Assembly: GCA_027531565.1 (NCBI GenBank)
Contig: JAPZSB010000002.1
Location: 620,001 to 684,000 of the forward strand
From: Beijerinckiaceae bacterium
GTDB taxonomy: Bacteria > Pseudomonadota > Alphaproteobacteria > Rhizobiales > Beijerinckiaceae
Direction: 5' to 3'
DNA: 64,000 bases
Shown: piece by piece, positions 27,312-34,919 of the stretch
How the letters are laid out: each line of letters starts with the position of its first letter
How positions within the stretch are numbered: the first letter of the stretch is position 1
Translations under genes and position numbers: made by a program
Notes under the pieces: generated by a model
Seen by the model: the letters and a program-made list of their open reading frames with translations, nothing else
Databases searched by the model: none
What the model was told of the DNA's origin: nothing

Positions 27312-28079
27312 ATGCCCACGCCCCTGACGTCGCCCGCCCTGTCCCGTGCCGGAATCCGCCATGCTTTCTTTACCCGCGAGGGAGGCGTTTCCACCGGTGT
27401 CTATGCCAGCCTGAATGGCGGGATCGGCTCGAATGACGACCCGGCCGCGGTGGCCGAGAACCGGCGACGGATGGCGGCACATCTCGATGTCCTGCCTGCG
27501 AATTTCCTGTCGCTCCACCAGATCCATTCCGCCATCGCGGTGGATGTGAACGAACCCTGGCCGGTTTCTGAACGGCCGCAGGCGGATGCGATGGTCACCG
27601 TGAAACCGGGCATCGCGCTGGGGGTCGGCGCGGCGGATTGCGGGCCGATTCTCTTTGCCGATCCTGGGGTTGGCGTGGTCGGCGCGGCGCATTCAGGCTG
27701 GAAAGGCGCAATCGGCGGCGTGCTCGAGGCGACGATCGAGGCGATGGAGCGGAAAGGCGCGCAGCGGTCGCGCATGATCGTTGCGCTCGGGCCGATGCTG
27801 GGGCCTGAAAATTACGAGGTCGGGCCGGAATTCCGGGCGCAGTTCCTCGCCGAGGAGGCCGGAAATGCCCGGTTCTTCCGTCCGGGAATGCGCGAAACGC
27901 ACCCGTTTTTCGACCTTCCGGGCTATATTTCGGCGCGTCTGGAGCGCGCCGGGATCGGTGAAATCGACAAATTAAATTTGTGCACCTATGCCGATCCTCA
28001 AAGATTTTTTTCCTATCGACGCAAGACCCATCTCAACGAGTCGGATTACGGAAGGCTCATCGCCGCCATACGGGTGTAA
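27312..28079 (+). CDS. pgeF: PgeF/YfiH (laccase-domain) family protein
   Basis: This 255-residue protein belongs to the copper-oxidoreductase-annotated YfiH family, now known as peptidoglycan editing factor PgeF, with reported purine nucleoside phosphorylase/adenosine deaminase activity in homologues. The metal-site residues are visible as H72 in HQIHSA, C110 in AADCGPILF and H127 in AAHSGWKGA. The C-terminus ends SYRRKTHLNESDYGRLIA, matching the conserved SYRRD/T element. It is the last gene of lgt-midA-pgeF and is followed directly by the palindromic repeats at 28088. Confidence 0.93.
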   Translation: MPTPLTSPALSRAGIRHAFFTREGGVSTGVYASLNGGIGSNDDPAAVAENRRRMAAHLDVLPANFLSLHQIHSAIAVDVNEPWPVSERPQADAMVTVKPGIALGVGAADCGPILFADPGVGVVGAAHSGWKGAIGGVLEATIEAMERKGAQRSRMIVALGPMLGPENYEVGPEFRAQFLAEEAGNARFFRPGMRETHPFFDLPGYISARLERAGIGEIDKLNLCTYADPQRFFSYRRKTHLNESDYGRLIAAIRV

Positions 28080-28087
28080 TCCTTCTT

Positions 28088-28226
28088 CCCCCGCAACGGC
28101 TCCTGACGGAGCCTGCCCGGCGGCGCGTTCGCGAGGGTTTTCTCCTCTGGGTCCCCCGCAACGGCTCCTGACGGAGCCTGCTCGGCGGCGCGTTCGCGCC
28201 TAGCCAAGGCCCTTGGCCTTGGCCCC
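28088..28226 (+). repeat. hairpin-rich intergenic repeat, family A, two copies
   Basis: A 46-base unit occurs at 28088-28133 and again at 28153-28198 with one mismatch (period 65). Each has a stem GGCTCC-TGAC-GGAGCC and a second stem GGCGCG-TT-CGCGCC (complete in copy 2). Copy 2 continues into a third hairpin, CCAAGGCC-CTT-GGCCTTGG (28204-28222). A related copy lies at 30758-30830. The repeats fill the gap between convergent pgeF and the SDR gene. They look like a REP/BIME-type element of this genome. Confidence 0.85.
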
Positions 28227-28255
28227 ACGGTCAATCCTGCGGGCCGTCGGGGGCT

Positions 28256-29011
28256 TCAGCCCTCGACAATATCCGGCGTGCGCCAGCCGAGATGCTGGCC
28301 GGAATCCACCGCGATCATCTGGCCGGTGACGAAGCGCGCGCGGGCGAGGTAGAGCACGGCCTCGGCGATCGCTTCCGGTGCGATGGCCTCGCCCAGCAGG
28401 GTGCCGGCCGCTTCCTGCGCGAAACCCTCGGCGCCGTCATGGATATTCGGGACGGTGGGGCCCGGCCCGACGCCGTTGACGCGGATCCGCGGCGCCAGCG
28501 TCTGGGCCATCGTCTGCGTGGCCGTAAACAACGCGGCCTTGGCGAGGGTGTAGCTGAAGAAATGCGGGTTGGGCCGGAAGACGCGCTGGTCGATCAGGTT
28601 GACGATGGCGCCGCGCTCGCCGGGCGGCAGGCCCTCGGCAAAGGCGCGGGCGAGCAGGCAGGGGGCCTGCAGGTTCACGGCGAGATTGGTGGCGAAGCGC
28701 CCGGGCTCGAGGCTGCCGAGGCGGTCATCGAGGAAGGCCGAGGCATTGTTGACGAGCAGATCGGGCGGGCCGAAAGGGCGGCTGGCCTCGGCCATCAGGC
28801 TGCCGAGGCTGTCGAGGGCGGCCAGGTCTCCGCCGATCGTGGCGGCGCGGCAGCCCGTGCCGGCCAGCGCGGCCGCCAGCGTTTCCGCGTCGTCCCGCCC
28901 GCGATGATAATGGATGACGACCGCGAAGCCGGCCCCCGCGAGGTGCCGGACGATGGCCGCGCCGATGCGCTTCGATCCGCCGGTGACGAGGGCGACCTGC
29001 CGCGCCGTCAT
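28256..29011 (-). CDS. SDR family oxidoreductase, pteridine-reductase-like
   Basis: This 251-residue protein is a short-chain dehydrogenase. The cofactor loop is VTGGSKRIGAAI (TGxxxRIG as in FolM and PTR1), NNAS follows at the NNAG position, and the active-site pair is Y and K in SYTLAKAAL. The usual catalytic Ser is replaced by Asp in VNLIDQ, as in pteridine reductases, so dihydromonapterin/dihydrofolate reductase (FolM-like) activity is a reasonable inference. The start at 29011 overlaps the stop of the upstream glycosyltransferase (ATGA). Confidence 0.86.
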   Translation of the reverse strand: MTARQVALVTGGSKRIGAAIVRHLAGAGFAVVIHYHRGRDDAETLAAALAGTGCRAATIGGDLAALDSLGSLMAEASRPFGPPDLLVNNASAFLDDRLGSLEPGRFATNLAVNLQAPCLLARAFAEGLPPGERGAIVNLIDQRVFRPNPHFFSYTLAKAALFTATQTMAQTLAPRIRVNGVGPGPTVPNIHDGAEGFAQEAAGTLLGEAIAPEAIAEAVLYLARARFVTGQMIAVDSGQHLGWRTPDIVEG

Positions 29012-29832
29012 GGCTGGCGGTTCCGCTTCCGCTCCAGCGAACGGCGTTCGTAATCCTTGGCGACCCGCAACCAGCGATAGAAGGCGAAATTCATGGCGGT
29101 GATGAACCCGTAGATGCCGCGCACGAAATGGCGGCGGATCAGATAGGCCTTGAAAAAGGCCAGCGGGAACTCCGTGAAGATCCGCCATGTGCCGATACGC
29201 TTGCCGCGCTGGGCCAGATCAGCCACCTGCTGGTCGGCATAGGCGTTGAGCTTGGCGATCTGGTCGCCGATCGAGCGGACCGAGAAATGGTGGACGATGC
29301 CCCGGAGCCGCGCGACTTTCGCGCCGGGCACGAGATCGACCCGGTCATGCACGATCGAGGCCGAATAGCTGCCCTTCTCCCGGTGATAGAGCCGGACCGG
29401 GGGCAGGGCATAGGCGAGGGGATGCGGTGCGTCCTCGCCGGGAAAGACCTCGGCAATGCGGATCTCGTAGGCATCGGCGGGCGGTGCGCCGGAGGCGAAA
29501 AGCGCGCGGATCTCGGCCACGAGTTCCGGCGGCAGCCATTCATCGGCATCGAGATTGAGCAGCCAGGGATGGCGGCACTGCGCTTCGGCGAAGCGCTTCT
29601 GCGGGCCGTAGCCCGGCCAGGGATTGAAGAGGACGCGCGCACCCGCCGCCTCGGCGAGCGCGACGGTGTCATCGGTCGAGCCGGAATCGACCACGACGAC
29701 ATCGTCGCTGAGGGCCGCGAGCGGTTCGAGCGTGCGGGGCAGGCGGTCCGCCTCGTTGCGGGCAATGATGAAAATCGACAGCGGCAGCGTCACACAAGGC
29801 GTCCCGGCGGTGAACCTGCCTTCGATTCGCAT
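29008..29832 (-). CDS. family 2 glycosyltransferase, WaaE/KdtX-like
   Basis: This 274-residue cytosolic or membrane-associated GT-A enzyme begins with LPLSIFIIARNEADRLPRTL, followed by VVVDSGSTDDT and the metal-binding LNLDADEWLPPEL. The layout matches the lipopolysaccharide-core beta-1,4-glucosyltransferase family (KdtX, LgtF, WaaE), including the C-terminal YGFITAMNFAFYRWLRVAK. It probably adds a sugar to the LPS inner core. The downstream SDR gene overlaps by 4 bases and is likely cotranscribed; no functional link between the two is obvious. Confidence 0.88.
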   Translation of the reverse strand: MRIEGRFTAGTPCVTLPLSIFIIARNEADRLPRTLEPLAALSDDVVVVDSGSTDDTVALAEAAGARVLFNPWPGYGPQKRFAEAQCRHPWLLNLDADEWLPPELVAEIRALFASGAPPADAYEIRIAEVFPGEDAPHPLAYALPPVRLYHREKGSYSASIVHDRVDLVPGAKVARLRGIVHHFSVRSIGDQIAKLNAYADQQVADLAQRGKRIGTWRIFTEFPLAFFKAYLIRRHFVRGIYGFITAMNFAFYRWLRVAKDYERRSLERKRNRQP

Positions 29833-30023
29833 GTCGCGCTGGCAAGGGCAAGCGCCTGAAGTGACGGCCTTATGTTTTCAATAACCTTAACCGTGGGATG
29901 GCGGGATTAATCAAATGTTTTCCCTCAATTCAGGGTCCTGTTCAGCTTAACAGATGCTTGTGCTAGATCACAATCCGAATGAATTTCCTCTTATCGTCCT
30001 GTTGCTTGAGCAAGGAGGCCATA

Positions 30024-30647
30024 ATGCGTGGTATCGTCAGGACTATTCTTGCGACGACTGTCTGCGTCGCAGGTTTCGTGACGGCGGCTCAAGTCCAGGC
30101 GGCTGATCTCCAGCGTCGTTCCGGCTATTCACCGACGCCGGTCTTCGCGACCAACTGGGCCGGTTTCTATGCCGGTGCGCATCTCGGCTATGCTTTCGGG
30201 CGTTCGCGCTCCGCTGATCTCGACGGCTTCAAGGGCGGCCTGCAGATCGGGCACAACTGGCAGATGGACCGGCTGGTTGTCGGCGGCGAGGCCGATCTCG
30301 CCTATGCCGGCATCGATTATCGCGGCTTCACAGAGAGCTTCCGGCAGAAATGGATCGGCTCGGGCCGTGTCCGCGTCGGCTATGCCTTCGAGCGCTTCCT
30401 GCCCTTCGTGACCGGCGGTATCGCCTACACGACCGGCACCATGAAGGCCGGCGGGGCAAAATCCTCCAACGGCCATATCGGCTATGTCATCGGCCTCGGC
30501 GGCGAGATGATGCTGACCGATCGCGTGTCCGCCTCCGTGCAGTACCTGCATTATCGTTTCGAAGGCCAGACCTACAACGTGGTCCCGGCCCGCAACGCGA
30601 ATATCGTGAACAACGAGATCCGCGTGGGCGTCAATTACCGCTTCTGA
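30024..30647 (+). CDS. Omp25-like outer-membrane beta-barrel protein
   Basis: This 207-residue protein has a Sec signal peptide (1-26, ending QAA) and a mature 8-stranded barrel of the Omp25/Omp31/OmpA-like family common in Hyphomicrobiales: NWAGFYAGAHLGYAFG, GLQIGHNWQMDRLVVGGEAD, GSGRVRVGYAFERFLPFVTG and a C-terminal GVNYRF ending in Phe, the BamA-recognition residue. The start follows a very strong AAGGAGG site, in line with high expression. A perfect intrinsic terminator follows 44 bases downstream, so it is monocistronic. Confidence 0.93.
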   Translation: MRGIVRTILATTVCVAGFVTAAQVQAADLQRRSGYSPTPVFATNWAGFYAGAHLGYAFGRSRSADLDGFKGGLQIGHNWQMDRLVVGGEADLAYAGIDYRGFTESFRQKWIGSGRVRVGYAFERFLPFVTGGIAYTTGTMKAGGAKSSNGHIGYVIGLGGEMMLTDRVSASVQYLHYRFEGQTYNVVPARNANIVNNEIRVGVNYRF

Positions 30648-30691
30648 GCGCGCCGGGCGCGGCGCGATTCCCAGCAATGCCGGGGGGCGAC

Positions 30692-30720
30692 GGGGGTCCG
30701 GGAAACCGGACCCCCTTTTT
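30692..30720 (+). terminator. strong intrinsic terminator of the outer-membrane protein gene
   Basis: A 10-base perfect stem (GGGGGTCCGG with CCGGACCCCC) closed by a stable GAAA tetraloop runs into TTTTT and then CGTTTT. It lies 44 bases after the stop codon and is the strongest terminator in the window. Confidence 0.95.
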
Positions 30721-30726
30721 CGTTTT

Positions 30727-30830
30727 GAGTCCCTCGCAACGGCGATTTTTTGTCTTGGGTCCCTCGCAACGGCCCCTTGCGGGGCCTGCTCGGCGGCGCC
30801 TTCGCGCCTAGCCAAGGCCGTTGGCCTTGG
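30727..30830 (+). repeat. hairpin-rich intergenic repeat, family A, third copy and fragment
   Basis: A full copy at 30758-30830 matches the repeats at 28.1 kb: GGCCCC-TTGC-GGGGCC, GGCGC-CTTC-GCGCC and CCAAGGCC-GTT-GGCCTTGG in the same order and spacing. The first stem differs from the other copies at paired positions (T-A to C-G), keeping the pairing. A truncated 5' copy (GAGTCCCTCGCAACGGCG) lies at 30727-30744. Together they fill the gap between the convergent outer-membrane protein and GST genes. Confidence 0.85.
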
Positions 30831-30859
30831 CAGGAAGGCAGGTGCAGAGAGGGCGGCGG

Positions 30860-31468
30860 TTACGCGTGCGGCTTGGTCTTCCCGAAGGCCGGCACGAGGC
30901 GGTTGAAATCGGCCACGAAGGCCGAGAGCTTCGGATATCTGCCGCTCGACAGGCCGGAGAAGCGGAACTCGTACCATTCAAGCATGCATGCCGTGGCAAT
31001 GATGCCGATATCCGGCGTCGCGCTGGCCTTGGGCGGGTTCGCCTCCAGCGTGCCGAGCCCGCGTTCCACCTTGCCGCCCTGATGGGCGATCCAGGCCGGC
31101 TCGTGCTTTTCCGGCGCGCGGAAGCGGCCTTCATAGAGCTGCAGGATCGCCGCATCGGTGATGCCGTCGGCCAGCGCCTGCAGTTTCAGCGCGGCAAGCC
31201 GGGCCGGCCAGGCCGCCGGGATCACCTTGCCGCCGCCGGCCTCGTGGTCGAGATATTCGACGATGACGCGGCTGTCATAGACCGTGCTGCCATCAGGCAG
31301 GATGAGGCAGGGAATCTTGCCGAGCGGGTTGTCCTGCCGCAGCGGATCAGCCGGGTTCATCGTGTCCGTCGGCAGGATCTCGAGGCTGTCGGCATGGCCG
31401 GTGAAGAGCGCCGCCACCTTGACCTTGCGGCCGAAAGGCGAGGCGGCGGAAGAGCGCAGTTTCAGCAT
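30860..31468 (-). CDS. glutathione S-transferase family protein
   Basis: This 202-residue protein has the thioredoxin-like N-terminal domain (about 1-80) of glutathione transferases: MLKLRSSAASPFGRKVKVAA, the cis-Pro segment GKIPCLILPDG and the glutathione-contact VYDSRVIVEYLD. The all-helical C-terminal domain follows. The N-terminal active-site position is Ser-rich with no Cys. The start at 31468 is set by similarity; a longer frame upstream is not supported. It is a single gene, convergent with the outer-membrane protein. The substrate is unknown. Confidence 0.9.
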   Translation of the reverse strand: MLKLRSSAASPFGRKVKVAALFTGHADSLEILPTDTMNPADPLRQDNPLGKIPCLILPDGSTVYDSRVIVEYLDHEAGGGKVIPAAWPARLAALKLQALADGITDAAILQLYEGRFRAPEKHEPAWIAHQGGKVERGLGTLEANPPKASATPDIGIIATACMLEWYEFRFSGLSSGRYPKLSAFVADFNRLVPAFGKTKPHA

Positions 31469-31578
31469 GGGCGTTTCCGTTTCCTGGGGCCCCGTCCGGG
31501 GCGTTGGATGGCCTGACCATTGCCGCTTGCCCGCCAATCGGCAAGGGCTTTGTTGGCCGGCCTCTCCGGCGGTGCGGC

Positions 31579-32421
31579 TCAGGCGCTCTTCAGCCAGTCG
31601 ACCCGCCAGCGGGCGATGCCGCCGCGCCCCAGCCGTTCCGACAGGGCGGGCAGCAGGGCCAGCAATTCCTCATCGAGCCGCCAGGGCGGATTGACGATCG
31701 CGAGGCCGCAGGCCGCCAGCGGCCCCTCGGCTTCGGGCTCGTCGACATGCAGCTCGACGATCAGGATCCGGGTGAAGGCACTCTCGACGAGGCCCGCCTC
31801 GAACAGCGAGACGCGGCGCTGGTTCTTGACCGGGTACCAGAGCATGGCGAGACCGGTCGCCCATTTGCGCGCCATGACCTGCACGCCCTCGATCATCCGG
31901 TCGAACTCGTCCTCCTTCTCGAAGGGCGGATCGACCAGCACGAGGCCGCGCCGTTCGGGTGGCGGGATCTGTGCCTTCCAGGCGATGTAGCCGTCGAGCT
32001 GGTTGATCACCAGCCGGTCATCCCGCGGCAGGGCGCGGCGCAGGTCGCGCAGGGTTTCCGGGTGCAGCTCGTTGAAGGAGGCGCGGTCCTGCGGGCGGAG
32101 CACGTGCCGGATCAGGGCCGGCGAGCCGGGGTAGAGCCGGCCATCGGGCGAGAATGCCGCGAGGGCGTTGCGATAGCCGGCGAGGATCGTCTCGGCCGCG
32201 CTGTCCAGCGGCCCCTCGTTCAGCCGGCCGATGCCGTCGACCCATTCGCCCGTGCGGCTGGCCGCATCCCCCTTGAGGTCATAGAGGCCGGCGCCGGCAT
32301 GGGTATCGATGACGCGGATCGCGGTGTCCTTCTGCATGAGATGCGCGAGGATCCGCATCAGCACCGCATGTTTCAGCACATCGGCGAAATTGCCGGCATG
32401 GAAGGCGTGGCGGTAATTCAC
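31579..32421 (-). CDS. rlmJ: 23S rRNA (adenine(2030)-N6)-methyltransferase
   Basis: This 280-residue enzyme matches RlmJ (YhiR), which methylates A2030 of 23S rRNA. The N-terminal MNYRHAFHAGNFADVLKHAV is the diagnostic start, VIDTHAGAGLYDL is the SAM-binding loop, and LVDPPFE (162-168) is the catalytic DPPF motif of N6-adenine methyltransferases. The length equals the family norm. It starts 6 bases after the RNase T2 gene stop on the same strand, so both, with the gene before them, likely form an operon. Confidence 0.95.
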   Translation of the reverse strand: MNYRHAFHAGNFADVLKHAVLMRILAHLMQKDTAIRVIDTHAGAGLYDLKGDAASRTGEWVDGIGRLNEGPLDSAAETILAGYRNALAAFSPDGRLYPGSPALIRHVLRPQDRASFNELHPETLRDLRRALPRDDRLVINQLDGYIAWKAQIPPPERRGLVLVDPPFEKEDEFDRMIEGVQVMARKWATGLAMLWYPVKNQRRVSLFEAGLVESAFTRILIVELHVDEPEAEGPLAACGLAIVNPPWRLDEELLALLPALSERLGRGGIARWRVDWLKSA

Positions 32422-32427
32422 CGGCCT

Positions 32428-33087
32428 CTACCGCGCTGCCGGAACGATGATGTCGCGCGTGCGGCAGACATCGCGGCTCACCTCGTCGCAGGAGCGGAAG
32501 CCGCGCAGGTCCCGCGTGAGGCAGAGCCGCACTTCCTCCAGCATGCCCTTCCTGCAGGTCACGGCCATCATGTCCGGGCGCAGGCCGGGATTGGCGAGGG
32601 CGAAGGCGCGCTCGATCTCCGGCACGGACCAGCGGCGCGGGGCTTCCGGCGCTTCGAGCTCCTTCGGCACCTTCACCCGGTTCCGCGCCGTCTCGGTGGC
32701 GGTGAAATAGCCGGCCGGGCTCTCGCCCGAGCAGGTGCCGTGCTTGCGCCATTGATGCCGGGCGAGGCCGCTCGTCGGCAGGACCCGCTCGCCGATATCC
32801 ATTGCGTTGCGGGAGGGGTTGCGCCCGTCCGGCGTGCAGAAGGAGGGATAGCCGCGCTCGTATTGCGGCCAGAGCCCGTGCACCACGAAGCCGGGATTGC
32901 GCCCCGGCTCGCATTGCGGATTGCCGCGGCGCTCGCCCGTCAGGTCGCAGAAAGTGGCCGACCAGGAAAGCGAGAGGACGTAGAAATCGAAGCGGCCCAT
33001 CGGGGCGCCGCGATCCTCGCGCGGCTGGCCGGAAGCCGGCAGCACCAACGCCGCCAGCAGGGCAAGGAGAGCCGGGAGGCGGGGCAT
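32428..33087 (-). CDS. exported ribonuclease T2 family protein
   Basis: This 219-residue protein has a short Sec signal peptide (1-20) and the two conserved active-site segments of RNase T2 enzymes: CAS I FVVHGLWPQ with H70, and CAS II HQWRKHGTC with K115 and H116. It also has paired cysteines expected for disulfides. Family members cleave RNA to 2',3'-cyclic products in the periplasm. Its ATG shares a base with the stop of the upstream exported protein (TGATG), so their translation is coupled. Confidence 0.93.
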   Translation of the reverse strand: MPRLPALLALLAALVLPASGQPREDRGAPMGRFDFYVLSLSWSATFCDLTGERRGNPQCEPGRNPGFVVHGLWPQYERGYPSFCTPDGRNPSRNAMDIGERVLPTSGLARHQWRKHGTCSGESPAGYFTATETARNRVKVPKELEAPEAPRRWSVPEIERAFALANPGLRPDMMAVTCRKGMLEEVRLCLTRDLRGFRSCDEVSRDVCRTRDIIVPAAR

Positions 33088-33518
33088 CAGCGGTCGAGTC
33101 GGTAGCAGCCCGGCATCGCGGTGTGGTTGCGGTCATAGCCGGCGAGGCAGAACTGGACGCCTTCGGTCATGCCGATGATGCCGGTTTCCTCGATGATCGC
33201 GTAGCGCATCGTCAGGCGGCGGCGATCGGCCATCACGGCCTCGGCCTGGCAGTAGCGACGGGGGATCAGGTCAAGGCCGTGCGGGCGGAAGGCTGCCTGC
33301 CGGACCTTCTCGAACCCGACGATCTCCGCCGCGCTGTTCCAGTAGCGCCGCTCGGTCGCGTTGAACCGGTGCTGCAGCTTCGACAGCACGCCCGGGCTGT
33401 CGCAGGAGGAGACCTGCCCCGACCACGGGATGATCCGGGTTTCGGCCGGGATTTCCTCCCGCGCGGTGGCGGGCAAGGCGGCCACGAGCAGGCCGAACAC
33501 GACGGGAAGCAGGCGCAT
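33087..33518 (-). CDS. exported protein of unknown function coupled to RNase T2
   Basis: This 143-residue protein has a Sec signal peptide (1-19, ending ATA) and a mature domain with four cysteines (SSCDSP, RRYCQAE, QFCLAG, PGCYRL), which suggests two disulfides in the periplasm. The start follows a strong CAGGAGG. Its stop overlaps the RNase T2 start by one base. The tight coupling suggests the two work together, for instance as an inhibitor, activator or shared-pathway partner, but no family motif supports any of these. I do not recognise it. Confidence 0.75.
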   Translation of the reverse strand: MRLLPVVFGLLVAALPATAREEIPAETRIIPWSGQVSSCDSPGVLSKLQHRFNATERRYWNSAAEIVGFEKVRQAAFRPHGLDLIPRRYCQAEAVMADRRRLTMRYAIIEETGIIGMTEGVQFCLAGYDRNHTAMPGCYRLDR

Positions 33519-33702
33519 CGGAACCTCCTGATTGATCCGGCCTAGCCTTCGCCTGCAAGCCCGCGCCGGTCAAGCCCGGGCTGGCCGGCGCGCGGATTTT
33601 CAGGCAGGTTGCGGCATGGCCGCAACGTTACGGGCGCAAGACTTTTGGATTGACAGAGCGTAGGACGAAGCGAGCTCACCACTAAAGCAGCAAAGCACTG
33701 TC

Positions 33703-34110
33703 ATGCGCTACGATCTGGAAATGATCACCCAGCTTTGCAGGGAAATCGGACTGTTGGCCTGGCGGGTCGACGACCAACGCGTTGACGTGGACCTCTGTCA
33801 AGGTGCCGTCCTGTCTTTCATCAATGACGAACTTGAGGACGATTGCCGCATTGGCTTTCTCGATACGCCATGGCACGTGCACGGCGATCTCATGTTCCTC
33901 GATCGGTTGGGGTACCGCCTGGAATGCGACTATCTCAATCTGCTCACCTCCATGAAGGAGGGGCGAGTGCTGATTTGCGAACGGGAGGTAGACGGGCAAG
34001 TGGTGGACCGCTGGCTCGCCCACAGCGAGTACAATGACGAGTTCGGTGATTTCGAAGAGGGTGAGCGGATCATCGTACGTCGTGCGGGCTATTCAAACCA
34101 AGCTGGATGA
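33703..34110 (+). CDS. acidic protein of unknown function
   Basis: This 135-residue cytosolic protein is strongly acidic, with DECRIG-type segments: INDELEDDCRIGFLDTPWHV, HGDLMFLDRLGY, DYLNLLTSMKEGRVLICE and RWLAHSEYNDEFGDFEEG. It has no signal peptide, membrane segment or catalytic motif I can name. The pattern resembles small single-domain proteins scattered among diverse bacteria, some of which act as immunity proteins, but that is only a guess. Base composition is lower in GC than the neighbours, as for the LysE gene next to it, suggesting recent acquisition. Confidence 0.65.
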   Translation: MRYDLEMITQLCREIGLLAWRVDDQRVDVDLCQGAVLSFINDELEDDCRIGFLDTPWHVHGDLMFLDRLGYRLECDYLNLLTSMKEGRVLICEREVDGQVVDRWLAHSEYNDEFGDFEEGERIIVRRAGYSNQAG

Positions 34111-34242
34111 TCGGGCAGGGCATGCCGCCACTTCTTCTGTCGCTGAAATGAAGATTCCCGCTCCAAGCGGATAGTATGGTTTCCCCTTTCGCGGCAGGTT
34201 TCGACCAAGCTAGGCTGACAGCGAATTAATCAGAGAGATTCG

Positions 34243-34875
34243 ATGCCAGATTTCCAGACCCTCATGCTTTTCAGCATCGCCTGCTTGGCGCTTACCGCGA
34301 CGCCCGGACCCGACATGCTCCTGATCGCTTCGCGCAGCGTCAGCCAAGGTCGATCGGCGGGCTTTGCGTCGCTCGCGGGGATACAGGCTGGCACTTACAT
34401 CCATGCCTTGGCGATGGCACTGGGGTTGTCGCAGCTGTTTCTTGTTGTGCCACTGGCCTACGACATCGTGCGTTATGCAGGAGCCGCCTATCTGTTGTAC
34501 CTCGCCATTCAAGTATTCCGTTCTTCCGCTCAGCCGGCGCTGTCGGCTCCTGACACGCAACGATACCCTCTCACTCAAATGTTTTGGCAGGGCATGCTCA
34601 CGAACTTGCTGAACCCGAAAATGGTTCTGTTCGTTCTCGCACTCTTCCCGCAGTTTGTCCGGCCGGAGGCGGGTTCTGTTGCGGTTCAAGTCCTTGTCCT
34701 TGCAACCGTCCTCAATCTTATAGGCCTGCTCGTCAATGGCATCGTCATTCTGATGGCAAGCCGGATGGGCCTGATGTTCGCGGGACGGGGCCGGTTTCGC
34801 CGCGTTTCACAGCTATTTCTCGGAACTGTGTTCGCGGGCCTCGCTGTTCGTCTGGTGCTTGAAGAACGACGTTGA
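34243..34875 (+). CDS. LysE/RhtB family amino acid exporter
   Basis: This 210-residue inner-membrane protein has about six helices and the LysE/RhtB start: LTATPGPDMLLIASRSVSQG near 20, followed by FASLAGIQAGTYIHALAMAL and the mid-protein NLLNPKMVLFVLALFPQFV. The family exports amino acids such as threonine, homoserine or lysine; the substrate cannot be told. GC content and codon use are lower than in flanking genes, and together with the preceding unknown gene it forms a small atypical islet. It is convergent with the aldo/keto reductase gene. Confidence 0.92.
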   Translation: MPDFQTLMLFSIACLALTATPGPDMLLIASRSVSQGRSAGFASLAGIQAGTYIHALAMALGLSQLFLVVPLAYDIVRYAGAAYLLYLAIQVFRSSAQPALSAPDTQRYPLTQMFWQGMLTNLLNPKMVLFVLALFPQFVRPEAGSVAVQVLVLATVLNLIGLLVNGIVILMASRMGLMFAGRGRFRRVSQLFLGTVFAGLAVRLVLEERR

Positions 34876-34919
34876 AGCATTGCTGCTGGTGCAAACCTCA
34901 ACGTGACTTCCCGCCTCCT

